A stretch of 64,000 bases of DNA. Source: Rhizobium sp. (GTDB lineage Bacteria > Pseudomonadota > Alphaproteobacteria > Rhizobiales > Rhizobiaceae). Below, one piece after another: positions 36,301-45,225 of the stretch. The position numbers were made by a program, and so were the translations under genes. The stretch's first letter is position 1, and each line of letters begins with the position of its first letter. The stretch is taken from assembly GCA_027533385.1 (NCBI GenBank), contig JAPZUE010000025.1, positions 248,001-312,000 of the forward strand. Reading direction: 5' to 3'. Under the pieces are notes generated by a model, which had not been told where the DNA came from, did no database searches, and saw nothing but the letters and a program-made list of their open reading frames with translations.

Positions 36301-37184
36301 TTGATCGTGACGTTGGTCGCGCCTTCGATCCGGATGCCCTGGCGGTCGTTTCCGTAGATCAGCGCGCCGGTTACGGTGACGTTGTCCGACAGCTTGATCA
36401 GCAGGCCTTCGCGGTCGTTGCTGTAATATTCGCCGCCGATGATGGTGATGCGTGTCGGCCAGTCGATGTCGTTCTGGCCCTCGGGGAAGATGTCGGCGCG
36501 CTGCGTGACGAGGCCGGCCCCGGCATTGTCGTAGGCCTTGTTGTTCTCCAAGACCACGTCTCTGCTGCTCGTGGTAACGTTGAAGCCGTGGCGGTCGTTG
36601 TTATAGGCGATGTTGTTGCGGTAGATGCCGCCGTCGACATAGTCGGCGACGAAACCGTCCTTGCCGTTGTCATGGGAGACGCAGTCTTCGACGACGAGGT
36701 TGTAGGTGATCTCGTGCGGATTGATGCCATAGGCGTTGCAGTTCATCACCTCGACGCCGCTGATGGTGATGTTCTGGTGGGTGATGCCGTCTTCATTGGT
36801 CTTGACGCCGGTGATGATGCCGGCCTGATGCTCGATGTTGTTGGCCCGGTTGCCGTCGATGGTGAAATCCTTCATCACGACATTGTCGACGCTCTCGTTG
36901 ACGGGCGTGCGCACGATGCCGTTGATCCGGGCATCGAAATTGTCGACCAGCTTGAGCACCGTCTCGCCCATCCCGGCGCCCGTCAGCGTGACATTCGAGC
37001 GGACCTCGATGCAGCCTTCGGAGGGATTTGCGGGTTCGCCGCTGATGTAGAACGTACCTTCGGGGATGACGACCGTGCCGCCGCCGGCAAGGTAGGCGGC
37101 GTCGATGGCGGCCTGGATGGCGGCGCTGTCGTCGGTGTTGTCGTTGGCGGTGGCACCAAAATCCGTGACGTAGAATGTCGGCAT
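33357..37184 (-). CDS. Secreted RTX mannuronan C5-epimerase, AlgE type
   Basis: 1275 residues from the ATG at 37184 (GAGG five bases upstream). Residues 1-385 are a right-handed beta-helix very like Azotobacter AlgE A-modules: DFGATANDNTDD, IQAAIDAAYLAGGGTV, GAGMGETVLKL, YGINPHE, HDNGKDGFVADY, NNDRHGFNV. By alignment to AlgE4, Tyr149, His154, Asp178 and Arg195 correspond to Y152, H157, D181 and R198, but Asp152 is Asn155. RTX Ca-binding repeats follow (about 400-690; GGADILDGGLGADTMQGGDG), then three about 90-residue Ig/cadherin-like repeats (760-1040), more RTX (1050-1175) and a C-terminal secretion region. No N-terminal signal: export by a type I system, probably the one at 59987-63060. It converts mannuronate to guluronate in polymer outside the cell, if active. 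Confidence 0.9.
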   Translation of the reverse strand: MPTFYVTDFGATANDNTDDSAAIQAAIDAAYLAGGGTVVIPEGTFYISGEPANPSEGCIEVRSNVTLTGAGMGETVLKLVDNFDARINGIVRTPVNESVDNVVMKDFTIDGNRANNIEHQAGIITGVKTNEDGITHQNITISGVEVMNCNAYGINPHEITYNLVVEDCVSHDNGKDGFVADYVDGGIYRNNIAYNNDRHGFNVTTSSRDVVLENNKAYDNAGAGLVTQRADIFPEGQNDIDWPTRITIIGGEYYSNDREGLLIKLSDNVTVTGALIYGNDRQGIRIEGATNVTINGNTIYNNSQAGDGVYDEINIRLRVDDTVDPPRIYYSEGTEIFGNTIYSDGAIRGRYGIREELTNSTADNPSGTIVYGNTVTGERSGDIFIPPHSATEGADIFYGTASGDAFAGLGGDDVYIVNHSGDTVTEQANGGNDTVIASLNHTLAANVEDLLLIGNAIRGTGNGLDNEIVGNAVANELEGLGGADILDGGLGADTMQGGDGNDTYFVDDVGDTIVEKDNLGAGGYDTVYSSVSYTLATQVEKLVLLGSDDLNATGNSAANVLIGNDGDNRLDGMAGADQLIGGKGDDTYVVDHTSDVVTELANEGIDTVVSSLTYVLGANLENLTLSGTLNRDATGNELANVLKGNDGANKIHGMEGNDTIEGGLGLDQLYGDGGNDTFVLRKGEFAGDVIEDFTGNGAAAGDQILFTGFSSAAVLVDLGGGNWMVQDGSYTETFRIKTPVGQTAFVSADYSFEGVVVTPVNTAPVTAAIGNETTGNEDTLITGTVPAASDAEGNPITYQLVGSLSGLTFNADGSFSYQPPANANGNVTFDYIAVDSQGAASASRSFTIAVTAVNDAPETAASGNSAAGLEDMLLTGSVPAASDIDSASISYIQIGSLAGLTFAADGSFTFSPPANAFGDFTFEYAAVDPEGLQSTTRTFTLTVASVNDAPTAATTGNSTSGQANTTITGTLPTGTDIDGDTISYALVTPLSGLVLNADGSYVYTPASGATGTVSFDYKVVDSQGAESAAQSFSIAVLPPPNLTVTGTNGNNTLYGGAGDDTINGLGGSDRMYGYAGNDTYYVNTSSDRVYEAVGGGNDRVLTTSSFTIQSGQEIEVVQAMGSSSVSLTGNAFANTLIGNAANNTLSGNGGNDRLDGGLGRDSLTGGSGRDSFVFSTALSSTNIDTVRDFRVVDDTIVLDKAIFSALAAGQLSADSFVIGTQAADASDRIIYNSTAGTLLYDADGAGGQAAVQFATISKNLAMTYLDFVVEDNVIT

Positions 37185-37324
37185 CTTTTCCTCGATCCGC
37201 CCGCAGGCTGCTCCGTTGTTCCCCATGATGGTAAGGGGCGGACGATCGGAAGGATATAAACGCAGATCAACGAAGGGCTGATTTAGTTCGATTCAGTCGA
37301 GTTAATCTTCGGCCCGTGCCGACA

Positions 37325-38329
37325 TTACATAGGATTTACGTCAGATGTCGTTTCCAGGTCTTGTGTGCCTGGCGGCGGGGTTCTGCCGGCTGCCAGATGG
37401 CTGCGGGAGGGTGTCCGCTGGGCAAGACCCGTGTGCTGCGTGAAGACATGGGCACTTTCACCCCCGCGCGATACCAGCGCATGCAGTCGGTCGAGGCGAT
37501 CGCTGCAGTCCAGGTCCGCCTTGCCGCGGCGTGCGGCCTGATAGGCGAGGCGATTGAGGGCGCCATAGGCATAGAGGTGGTATTCGTAGGCTCGGTCTGC
37601 CCGGGCAAGCTCGAGCGGCAGGAAACCGCCTTCGTCGATCTGGCAGGCGCCGATGGCAAAACTTGCCTCCGACCAGGTCTGCATGGCGCGGTCGCCGAGG
37701 ATATCGCCGATGTCGGCGACCGCTGCGCCGGCCCAGTAGCGATGATTGTTGCGGCGCGATACGGGGCCTGCTTTCCAGTCGTAATAGGCCATGGTCTGCC
37801 GAGCGAGGGTCGAGAGCCAGGTGCGGATCTTTCCTTCGTCTTCAAGGCTTTCTCCGCGCGCCTGAAGAGCGATCACGATCGCGGCAATCTCGCCTGTGAA
37901 GCGGTCGCGGGTCAGACTGGCATCGGATGTCGTCATCTCTGTCAGGGCGCCGGCGTCTGCCCATTGGCGGAGGGCAAGGATCGCGCAATGGCTCGAATTC
38001 CTCATGTCTCCGGTCTCTTCTCGTACCAGCGCATGGACCTGGCTGATGGCCTGGATGACCGGAGCCAGGGTCTCGGCACGACGCTGTCTGGCCGGCTCAT
38101 CGATCACCGATCGGGAGGCGATCGACTGGTCGTATTTCGACTGGGTCGCCAGACGGCGCGGCAGATCGGGGACGGGCTGGCAGACCTGCTGCGTCGTGCC
38201 GCTCGAAGACGGCTTGCCTTGCCGAGGCTCCGAAGCTAGCGCGTACGAGGTCGTCGATACACAAGTCGCCATGATCATGGCGACGGCCACCATGGCACCC
38301 GACCGGAATGAACTGCCTCTTGCCAACAT
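37325..38329 (-). CDS. algL: Periplasmic alginate (polymannuronate) lyase, AlgL type
   Basis: 334 residues with a signal peptide (hydrophobic MVAVAMIMATCVSTTSYALA). The alginate lyase family core is clear: SRRNNHRYWAGAAVADIGDI (catalytic Asn-His pair) and CQIDEGGFLPLELARADRAY followed by YHLYAYGAL, the same order as Pseudomonas AlgL (NNHSYWA; QVDDQGFLPNEL; YHNYAL). It cleaves polymannuronate by beta-elimination, clearing polymer that escapes in the periplasm. It is separated from the upstream Sel1 gene by 104 bases and from the epimerase by 140. The start codon lies inside a 9-bp inverted repeat. Confidence 0.88.
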   Translation of the reverse strand: MLARGSSFRSGAMVAVAMIMATCVSTTSYALASEPRQGKPSSSGTTQQVCQPVPDLPRRLATQSKYDQSIASRSVIDEPARQRRAETLAPVIQAISQVHALVREETGDMRNSSHCAILALRQWADAGALTEMTTSDASLTRDRFTGEIAAIVIALQARGESLEDEGKIRTWLSTLARQTMAYYDWKAGPVSRRNNHRYWAGAAVADIGDILGDRAMQTWSEASFAIGACQIDEGGFLPLELARADRAYEYHLYAYGALNRLAYQAARRGKADLDCSDRLDRLHALVSRGGESAHVFTQHTGLAQRTPSRSHLAAGRTPPPGTQDLETTSDVNPM

Positions 38330-38354
38330 GAAACTCCAAGAAGAATTTCATGTT
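38325..38354 (-). promoter_or_regulatory. Inverted repeat enclosing the algL start codon
   Basis: AACATGAAA and TTTCATGTT are perfect 9-base arms 12 bases apart. The left arm contains the algL ATG (38327-38329). In RNA this could hide the start and slow translation; as DNA it could be an operator. Confidence 0.4.
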
Positions 38355-38407
38355 GGTGTAGTGGAAAAGACCTAAGCTCCGTTTAACTGCGCCGGAAGAA
38401 AGCAACA

Positions 38408-38424
38408 TAGTTGACGATCAACTA
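38408..38424. promoter_or_regulatory. Perfect palindrome between Sel1 gene and algL
   Basis: TAGTTGACGATCAACTA: 7-base arms with a three-base centre, 10 bases past the Sel1 stop and 79 bases before algL. TTGA/TCAA halves recall Crp/Fnr half-sites, but the spacing is three, not the usual four plus; regulator binding is speculative. Confidence 0.35.
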
Positions 38425-38433
38425 CCGCAAGCG

Positions 38434-39687
38434 TCAATTTTTCGCTGTGGTCACGATCAAACGGGCGTCTGCCACCGTGATCTCGCCAAACTGCTTGGCC
38501 GCCATGGCGGCCATTTCGTTGCCGCTTGCGGCGGAAAGGGCGAGGTAGGCGCGCGCCAGTTCATGCTTGCCTGCGTTTTCGGCATCGCCGAGCAGGATCA
38601 TGGCGAGACGATACTGGGTTTCGGAGTCGCCCGACCGTGCAGCCTGTTCGAGATAGGTGAGGCCCTTTTCCCGGTTTTCCGGTGCTGCGGGCGCGCTGAA
38701 GAGCAGATGTGTGCCGAGCGCGACCGCTGCTGGCACGACGCCTTGTTTTGCCTTTTCTTCCAGCCGGGCGAGGATTTCTGCGGAAAGCGGTGCGGGTGCA
38801 TTGGTCAGCAGGCGGCCGAGCGCCTCATAGGCCTTGGTTGGATCGCTTTCGGCAGCCTTGAGATAAAGGTCACTGGCGGCAACGAGATCCTCGGATCTGC
38901 CGGTGGCTTCCATCTGGCGTGCGAGGATCAGTGCGGCCTTGTCATTGCCCTTCTCTGCCAGCGGTTTCAGCCACTCGGCCAGGCGTTCCTCGCCGCCGGG
39001 CATGCTTTTGGCGAGGTCGCGATAGACACTGGCGGCGTTGAGGGTGGCTGCGGGATCGAGCGCAACGGCGCGTTCCAGCCAGTAGAGGGCAACGTCCGGC
39101 TCTTCGCGTCCCGGCTGCATGAGGGCCTTGCTGATTTCCAGCATCTTGCGGCTGCGCTGGTCGGCCGGCACCTTGGCGAGCAACTGATTGGCCCGCTTGG
39201 TGCTGCGCTGGACGCCCCAGCCGAGCGCATAGGCCAGCGCGCCGTTCTTCGAGGCGCCGACATTGCCGTCCAAGCCGCCCCTGGCATACCAGGTCGCCGC
39301 TTCCTTGGGCCGCTTCGGACCTCCGATGCCGTATTGCAGCATGATGCCATAGGCGTTTGCGGCGGAACTCGAGCCACGCAGGGCCTCGGCGCGGATCAGT
39401 GGTCGTATCTGAGCCGCCGACTTGAACGAGCGGGGGCCGATCTTGACGATCGCCTTGGCGACTTCGCGGACGGCGACGCGATTGCCTCTGAGGGCTCCGG
39501 GCAGGTTGTTGCGCAGCTGCGTCTCGGCACCGGCCGCCAGCGCCGGCGATGGCAGGGCGGGTCCAAGGGCCAGGACGGCAACCAGCAGCGAGACGGCAAG
39601 GCGTCTTGTCCAGGCGGAGAGGCGTGGCCAGGCCGCCCGTGGGCCAGGCTTATCCATGGTGGCGGGAACGTTACTCGACATAGCCAT
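38434..39687 (-). CDS. Sel1-repeat periplasmic protein (AlgK-like), short
   Basis: 417 residues with an N-terminal signal (about 27-52, LAVSLLVAVLALGPALPSPA). The rest is helical Sel1-like repeats: SSAANAYGIMLQYGIGGPKR with AATWYARGGLDGNVGASKNG, and a late ENREKGLTYLEQAARSGDSE. In Pseudomonas, AlgK is a Sel1-repeat lipoprotein that positions the export porin; this protein has no lipobox, so it is periplasmic. It overlaps the preceding Sel1 gene by 17 bases and is third of three such genes in the operon. Confidence 0.8.
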   Translation of the reverse strand: MAMSSNVPATMDKPGPRAAWPRLSAWTRRLAVSLLVAVLALGPALPSPALAAGAETQLRNNLPGALRGNRVAVREVAKAIVKIGPRSFKSAAQIRPLIRAEALRGSSSAANAYGIMLQYGIGGPKRPKEAATWYARGGLDGNVGASKNGALAYALGWGVQRSTKRANQLLAKVPADQRSRKMLEISKALMQPGREEPDVALYWLERAVALDPAATLNAASVYRDLAKSMPGGEERLAEWLKPLAEKGNDKAALILARQMEATGRSEDLVAASDLYLKAAESDPTKAYEALGRLLTNAPAPLSAEILARLEEKAKQGVVPAAVALGTHLLFSAPAAPENREKGLTYLEQAARSGDSETQYRLAMILLGDAENAGKHELARAYLALSAASGNEMAAMAAKQFGEITVADARLIVTTAKN

Positions 39688-42448
39688 TTTTCAGCGCCTT
39701 TTCGTGCCAGGATTTTGCCGATTGCGGATCCGACGTGACGCCGAAGCCGAGATCGAGGGCGATTGCATATTGGAACATGGCCTCCGGATCGCCCTGTTCG
39801 GCGGCAAGCCGCGTCCAGTCCGTGCTCTTGGCGGCCGAGACACGTCCATCGATGCCGGCGGCATGGAAACGCGCGAGGATCTTCATTGCGGCGACATCCT
39901 TCTTGCCGGCCGCCTCTTCGAGAAGCCGAAGTCCCTCGCTCTGGCTGTCATCGCCGCGGGTTGCGAGCAACATGCCGACGCTGCGCAGGGCAGAGGGATT
40001 GCCGGTTTCCGCGACCGCCTTCAGGGCATCGAGCGCGTCGCGCGCCGTTCCGCCCTCGGCCAGGCGGGCGAGTTCGGGAATGGCGGATTGCTCGCCGATC
40101 AGGGCTGCCTCGCGATACCACCGGATGGCCGCGCCACGCTCCTTTCCGAGCCGGCCGCTTTCCTGCAGGCGTGCAAGGGTCAGGGCCGCCTTGCCGTTGC
40201 CCCTGGCGGCGGCTCCTTCCAGCAGGCGGGCCGCACGCCGAGCGTCATCCGGGGTGGATGGCGACAGCGAGAGGATCGCCTGGGCGAGCGCCAGACGCTG
40301 GCGGGGGGCGTGGGCGACAATGGCTTCGGCGTCGTTGAGCGTTTCGGATGCACGGGGTTCCTCGCCCAGCAGTCGATGGATGCGGCTCTTCTGCGCGAGT
40401 GCATCGATTTCGCAGAGAAGCGTTGCATCGAGTGCTTTGGCCACCTGCGCAAGGCGCGTCGGGTCATCGCCCAGTTCTGCCAGGGCTTCTGCATTGCCGC
40501 GTTCGGCAGCGTTGATGAGCCAGGGTTCGGCTTGCGGCGCTGTCGCCGGGTCCGCAGCCTTGAGCCGCGCAAGCAGCATCATGGCGCCGGGATGTCCGGC
40601 GGTCGCTGCCCTTTCCAGGCGTTGCACCGTATCGGCTTTCGGTCCGTCCCCATCCAGTGCGAGACGGGCGATTTCAAGATCCGCTGCCGGGTCGAGGCTT
40701 TGCTTCAGTGTCGCGAGAAGCGCTGTGCTTTCGCCCTCATCAGGTCCGAGCTTGCCGTTGCGATAGGCCTGCACCAGCGCAAGGCGGCCGGAGACGACAC
40801 CATCGCCCGGCGCGGCGGCGCCAGCAATCAGGGCACGCGAGGCTTTGGTGAGCCCGCCGGCTTCGGCGATCAGAGAGGCGGCTTGTTCGACCATGGCGAC
40901 GCGATCTCCATGCGCCGCTGCGGCCTCGAACAGGGCGGCTGCCTTTTCGCGGTCTCCAGCCTCCAGGGCGCGGCGTGCCTGCTTGCGAATGGCCAGCGCG
41001 TTGCCATCGGCTGCGGTCTCGACGAGCCAGCGATCAGGATCAAGGCCCGATGCCGGACGGCACAGGGCGACATCGACGAGCGCGGCGCGCGCCAGCGCCG
41101 AGCCTCCGTCCGTCGCCTTGCGCAACATCGTCTCAGCCTCCTGCAGGCCTCCGCCCCATTTGAGGAGATAGCGGCCATAGAGCGCTTCGGCATCGGGTGT
41201 CTTGACCGCATGGATGCGCTGGTAGAGTTCGTTCGCCCTGGCTCGGTCGGGCGCAACACCTTGTCCGGTCAGGTAGCTGCCGGCGAGGATGTCGAGCGTG
41301 TAAATCGAGGTATCAGGCTTTTGCGCTGCGGGTTGCAGGATCGCCTGCATGCGGTCGAAATCGGCAATGCCGGTAAAGTCGCCGCGATAGTAGCGCGCGC
41401 CGAAGAGCACCGCGCTCGGGTCGGCATTGGCAATTCCGGCCTGCAGCAGGGGTTCGATGTCTTTGGTATCGGCGCCGGCGGTCAGCGACAGTTCGGCGCT
41501 CGCGGCATAGCCCGTCACCGAGCCTGCGGCGATCGCGTCCTGCCAGAGTTTTTGTGCCGCCTTGCTGTCGGCGGCCACGCCCTTGCCCTGCTGATAGGCG
41601 CGGGCGAGTTTCTCGAGGCCCGCGCGATGGCCGGCCTTTGCGGCGATTTCGAACCAGGCCACCGACAGGTGATCGGCATCCGGCAGGCCGCGGTCGATCA
41701 GGAATTGACCGATTTCAGCGGTCAGGCCGCAATCGCCGCGGCCAAGCGCCGTCTGGACATTGATTGTCGCGAGGTTGGCGAAATGCACTGCGGCACCCTC
41801 GAAGGGCTCGGCAAGCGTGCCGCCGGCATAGAGAGAGGCGAGTTCCATTGCAGCCATCGGCTCGCCGAAGCCGGCGGCGATGCCGAGATAGTGGGCAGCA
41901 TCGGACAGGGGCAGTGAGGGAAGTTCCCCACGGGCGATCAGCCGTCCAAGGGTGAGGGCTGCATCGGTTTCCTGCGCGGATGTCGCCTCGATCAACAATT
42001 TTGCAGCACGCTCGCGGTCGACCGGGCCTGAACGCGGATCGATGAGCAGGAGGGCCAGCCGCCGCTTTGCGCCAAGGCCCGTGGCGGCGTTGTCCGCGAC
42101 GAGCTGTTCCAGGATGCGTCTGGCGAGGGGCAAGTCGCGCACGACACCGGCCCCGCCATCGATCAGCCTGACCGCATCCGCAGATATGGTCTCTGCCGGC
42201 AGGTCTGGCAGCTTGCCGTTCCAGGACTGCCAGTCGGTGCTCAGCGGTGCCGGCTTGTCGGCCTTCCTGCAGATCTTGCCATAGCTCAGTTGCGGCGGAA
42301 CCGAGGGCAGGGGTAAGCCTTGCAGACCGCTGCCGGCATTTGGATCTGCAAAGCCGTTGCTCGACGTTGAGACGAGCGCGACCATCACTGCAGCGAGCCT
42401 GCGAAGATGCTGATGTCTTGACCGGTTCATCTGTGCTTGCCGTGCCAT
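39671..42448 (-). CDS. Large Sel1-repeat periplasmic protein (AlgK-like)
   Basis: 925 residues: signal peptide (RRLAAVMVALVSTSSNGFA) followed by many Sel1-like helical pairs, recognisable as A-x-x-x-L-G/A-x-x-x-x-x-G...A-x-x-x-x-x-A-A-x-x-G, e.g. EPMAAMELASLYAGGTLAEP and SEGLRLLEEAAGKKDVAAMK near the C terminus. AlgK of Pseudomonas is about half this length. It probably wraps or guides the polymer or scaffolds the export complex in the periplasm; that is inference. ATG at 42448 has GAGGA ten bases upstream; M at 42430 is also possible. Confidence 0.8.
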   Translation of the reverse strand: MARQAQMNRSRHQHLRRLAAVMVALVSTSSNGFADPNAGSGLQGLPLPSVPPQLSYGKICRKADKPAPLSTDWQSWNGKLPDLPAETISADAVRLIDGGAGVVRDLPLARRILEQLVADNAATGLGAKRRLALLLIDPRSGPVDRERAAKLLIEATSAQETDAALTLGRLIARGELPSLPLSDAAHYLGIAAGFGEPMAAMELASLYAGGTLAEPFEGAAVHFANLATINVQTALGRGDCGLTAEIGQFLIDRGLPDADHLSVAWFEIAAKAGHRAGLEKLARAYQQGKGVAADSKAAQKLWQDAIAAGSVTGYAASAELSLTAGADTKDIEPLLQAGIANADPSAVLFGARYYRGDFTGIADFDRMQAILQPAAQKPDTSIYTLDILAGSYLTGQGVAPDRARANELYQRIHAVKTPDAEALYGRYLLKWGGGLQEAETMLRKATDGGSALARAALVDVALCRPASGLDPDRWLVETAADGNALAIRKQARRALEAGDREKAAALFEAAAAHGDRVAMVEQAASLIAEAGGLTKASRALIAGAAAPGDGVVSGRLALVQAYRNGKLGPDEGESTALLATLKQSLDPAADLEIARLALDGDGPKADTVQRLERAATAGHPGAMMLLARLKAADPATAPQAEPWLINAAERGNAEALAELGDDPTRLAQVAKALDATLLCEIDALAQKSRIHRLLGEEPRASETLNDAEAIVAHAPRQRLALAQAILSLSPSTPDDARRAARLLEGAAARGNGKAALTLARLQESGRLGKERGAAIRWYREAALIGEQSAIPELARLAEGGTARDALDALKAVAETGNPSALRSVGMLLATRGDDSQSEGLRLLEEAAGKKDVAAMKILARFHAAGIDGRVSAAKSTDWTRLAAEQGDPEAMFQYAIALDLGFGVTSDPQSAKSWHEKALKNGYVE

Positions 42449-42486
42449 GTTGCAGGGTCCTCGTATTGTCGTGCGTGTCGGTTGTC

Positions 42487-45225
42487 TCAGTCAGCGGTGT
42501 TGGAAATGGCCGCAAGTGCGTCGGCGCCGCCACCAGAGCGAACGGCCTGAAGCGTGCGTGCTGCCAGCAAGTTGCCGGATTGCGCCGAGCGTTCGAACCA
42601 GAGCGCGGCCTGATCGACGTCCTTGTCGACTCTGTCTCCGGTCAGATAGGCGAGGCCCAGTTGATAAGCCGCGTTCGGATGGCCGCGCTCTGCCGCCTTC
42701 CGGAGCCAAGCTATCGCCTGGCCAGAATCAGCTGCATTCTCCTGCTTGAGCGCGAGAATACGCGACAGCTCGTACATTGCTGCAGTGTTGCCGGCATTGG
42801 CTGCGCGCGAGAGCCAATCAAGGCCCCGGTCGCGGGACTGACTAACTCCGTAACCGTTCAGCAGCATGTGGCCGAGGGCCGCCATGGCTTCCTTGTCTCC
42901 GGCCTGAGCGGCCTGATGCATGAGGCCTGCCGCTGCATCGGGAAGGATTGCTGGACCGAAGCCGTTCAGCGCATATTCGCCGAGGGCCCGCTGGGCCGCG
43001 GCGGAGCCGCGTGCAGCCTGGGCGGCAAGCAATGTCTCCGCACCTAAGGGATCGCGACCTGAGGCGGAAAAAGCCAGCCAGTCCGCCTCAAGCAGTGTCG
43101 CTTTGGGGACCTGGAAGCCACTTTCACGACGAACTTCTGCGATCAGGGCTTCGGCCCTGGCTGCATCACGCTCCATCCCGACGCCCAGCATCAAGGCACG
43201 TGCCAGTATCAGGCGGGCTTCTGGGTCCTTCGGATTGTCTTTCAGGATTGTTTCCAGCATCGCGACCGCTGGCTCTGCCTTATCGTGATAAGCGACCGAC
43301 GATAGATAGGTGGCCGCCAGCGCGGTCTTGGCGAACGGTGTGCCAGAGGCTGCAGCCTGCTCAAGCAAGACGACCGCAGCAGCAGATTGGCGGCTATCAG
43401 TTGCCATTGTTGCCTTCAGGCGTCCGAGCGCGACGAGATCTTCCGCTGTCATATCTGTCGCATCCAGTCCGACCAGGACGCTCTCGGTCTCCTTCATGCG
43501 CTCGGGCAAGCCTGTGGCGAACAGCAGCGAGGCAAGCGCGATTCGATCTGCCGGAGCCGAGGTGATCGTGGTGATGCGTTTCAGGGTTACAGTGTCGAGA
43601 TTGCCTGATCGAAGCAGCATGTCGGCAAGCGCCAAAGCGGCGCGGGGATCACCCTCTTCCATTCTTGACCGATAGAAGCTTTCTGCATCTCGCTGTTCCT
43701 GCGGGTCATGAGCGCCCGCCTGCATGTCGGCGAGCTCCCAAAAGGCCCGCTCGACGGCGCGTTCCTGCGCACGCAGGAACCAGCGACGAGCGAAGGTCTC
43801 GCTTCGCGCCAATTGGTCGCCGTGGCGATAGATTTGGCCCAACCGCAACATCGCCTGGCCAACATTGTCGTCGGCCGCCTTGAAAATCAGCTGCAGCGCC
43901 TGCTTGCGGGGCAGGATGTTTTCCGAAATGCGATTGCTCAGCGCCAGATTGGCGATGGTGAAATTAGAGAAGCCGACGCTGAGCAGGGGCTTCTTTCTCA
44001 GGCTGTCAACCAAGGCTCGCGCAACATGGTCCGGCAGTGGCTGGCCATTTGCCTCAAGCCAGGCGTTCAACGCAAGGGCTGCGGAACTCTTGCCTTTCAT
44101 GGCCTGTTCCTCAAGCATTGGTAACAGGACCGGGGCAATCTCCTCCGACCGCGCGGAGCGCCAGTGCTGGCTGGCAAGGTCCGCGAGCGCTTCCGGATCG
44201 GTCGCGATCGGGACGAGCGCAGCCTCAATCAGCCGCGACTTTTCTTCCGCCTCGCCTTCGAAGGCGAGTGCCAGCTTCAAATCGAGATTGGACAAAAGTA
44301 CGCCTGCACGGCGGACGCCGGCTTCGCTGGCCTGTTGCAGCCAGGTGCGCGCCTCCGCATGCGAAACGGGCAGGGTCGAGCCGGACATGGCGGCGCTACC
44401 GAGTTCAAGGGCGGCAACACGGCTGCCGGCTTCGGCGGCCTGCCGGTAAAGGGCTGCGGCGCGGGCGGGATCGGCGGTCACATAACGGCCCGTCAGCAGT
44501 TCCTGGGCCAGCTGTTCGATTGCCGCCAGATGGCCGGCGTTTGCACCCTGCTCCAGCCAGTCTATGGCGCGGACGGGATCTGCTGGAGCCAGCAGCCCAT
44601 CGGTGTAGACCCGGAAGAGCGAGAGAGCTGCGGACGGATTGCCGCTTGAGGCCCGTTCGGTGAGACGGCCGATCAGCCTCGATTTCAGCGTTTCGCCGAC
44701 CGGCGTGCCGGTCGCCGACAGGTCGGTGATGGCCGGAAGGCTGCCGAGGAGTGCTGCAGCCTCCAGCCGCGGTACCACCTCGGCGAGCGGCTGTTTCTGA
44801 TTTTCGAGGGCATCGGCGGCGAGCAGATAAAGGGCCTCGCCACTACCTTCGAGGGCGAGGCGCTGCAGATCAGGGGCAATCGTCTTGAAATAAACGCCAC
44901 CGGATTCGCGCAGCAGCAGGCGCCCGAGGGCGACGATGGTCGCTGGTGACCGGTCACCGAGCTCCATGGCCCGACGATAGGCAAGGATTGCGAGATCGCG
45001 CTCGGCCTTGCGCACCGGATTGGTGGCGCTGAAGATCAGGCCATCGCGATAGAGCTCTGCCAGCTGGCGGTGGTCTTCGGGCCTGTCGCTTCTGCCGAGT
45101 TGCTCGACCAGGGCGCGTTCGGCTTCAAACCGCTCTGCAAGACCGGCCTGTTGCGCAGCAGCGCCCGTTATCACAAGCGTGGCGAAAAGGCAGGCGAGGG
45201 TGAGTAAGCGTGCCGGAACCATCAT
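42487..45225 (-). CDS. Large Sel1-repeat periplasmic protein (AlgK-like)
   Basis: 912 residues with a signal peptide (MMVPARLLTLACLFATLVIT, cleaved near GAAAQQ). Sel1 repeats are clearest at the C terminus: AAQRALGEYALNGFGPAILP, EAMAALGHMLLNGYGVSQSR, NAAYQLGLAYLTGDRVDKDV, and at 190-310. No lipobox. The start (ATG at 45225) overlaps the stop of the AlgL-family gene upstream, so translation is coupled. With the next two genes it makes a three-protein Sel1 block in place of a single algK. Confidence 0.82.
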   Translation of the reverse strand: MMVPARLLTLACLFATLVITGAAAQQAGLAERFEAERALVEQLGRSDRPEDHRQLAELYRDGLIFSATNPVRKAERDLAILAYRRAMELGDRSPATIVALGRLLLRESGGVYFKTIAPDLQRLALEGSGEALYLLAADALENQKQPLAEVVPRLEAAALLGSLPAITDLSATGTPVGETLKSRLIGRLTERASSGNPSAALSLFRVYTDGLLAPADPVRAIDWLEQGANAGHLAAIEQLAQELLTGRYVTADPARAAALYRQAAEAGSRVAALELGSAAMSGSTLPVSHAEARTWLQQASEAGVRRAGVLLSNLDLKLALAFEGEAEEKSRLIEAALVPIATDPEALADLASQHWRSARSEEIAPVLLPMLEEQAMKGKSSAALALNAWLEANGQPLPDHVARALVDSLRKKPLLSVGFSNFTIANLALSNRISENILPRKQALQLIFKAADDNVGQAMLRLGQIYRHGDQLARSETFARRWFLRAQERAVERAFWELADMQAGAHDPQEQRDAESFYRSRMEEGDPRAALALADMLLRSGNLDTVTLKRITTITSAPADRIALASLLFATGLPERMKETESVLVGLDATDMTAEDLVALGRLKATMATDSRQSAAAVVLLEQAAASGTPFAKTALAATYLSSVAYHDKAEPAVAMLETILKDNPKDPEARLILARALMLGVGMERDAARAEALIAEVRRESGFQVPKATLLEADWLAFSASGRDPLGAETLLAAQAARGSAAAQRALGEYALNGFGPAILPDAAAGLMHQAAQAGDKEAMAALGHMLLNGYGVSQSRDRGLDWLSRAANAGNTAAMYELSRILALKQENAADSGQAIAWLRKAAERGHPNAAYQLGLAYLTGDRVDKDVDQAALWFERSAQSGNLLAARTLQAVRSGGGADALAAISNTAD

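Noticed and set aside
34095..37259. Long plus-strand frames of 404 and 616 codons opposite the RTX epimerase
   Set aside because: They mirror the repetitive Gly/Asp codons of the epimerase on the other strand and have Val/Ala/Asp-rich low-complexity products.
39422..41917. An 831-codon plus-strand frame opposite the Sel1 genes
   Set aside because: Antisense to two genes with signal peptides, Sel1 repeats and overlapping starts; the product has no recognisable domain.
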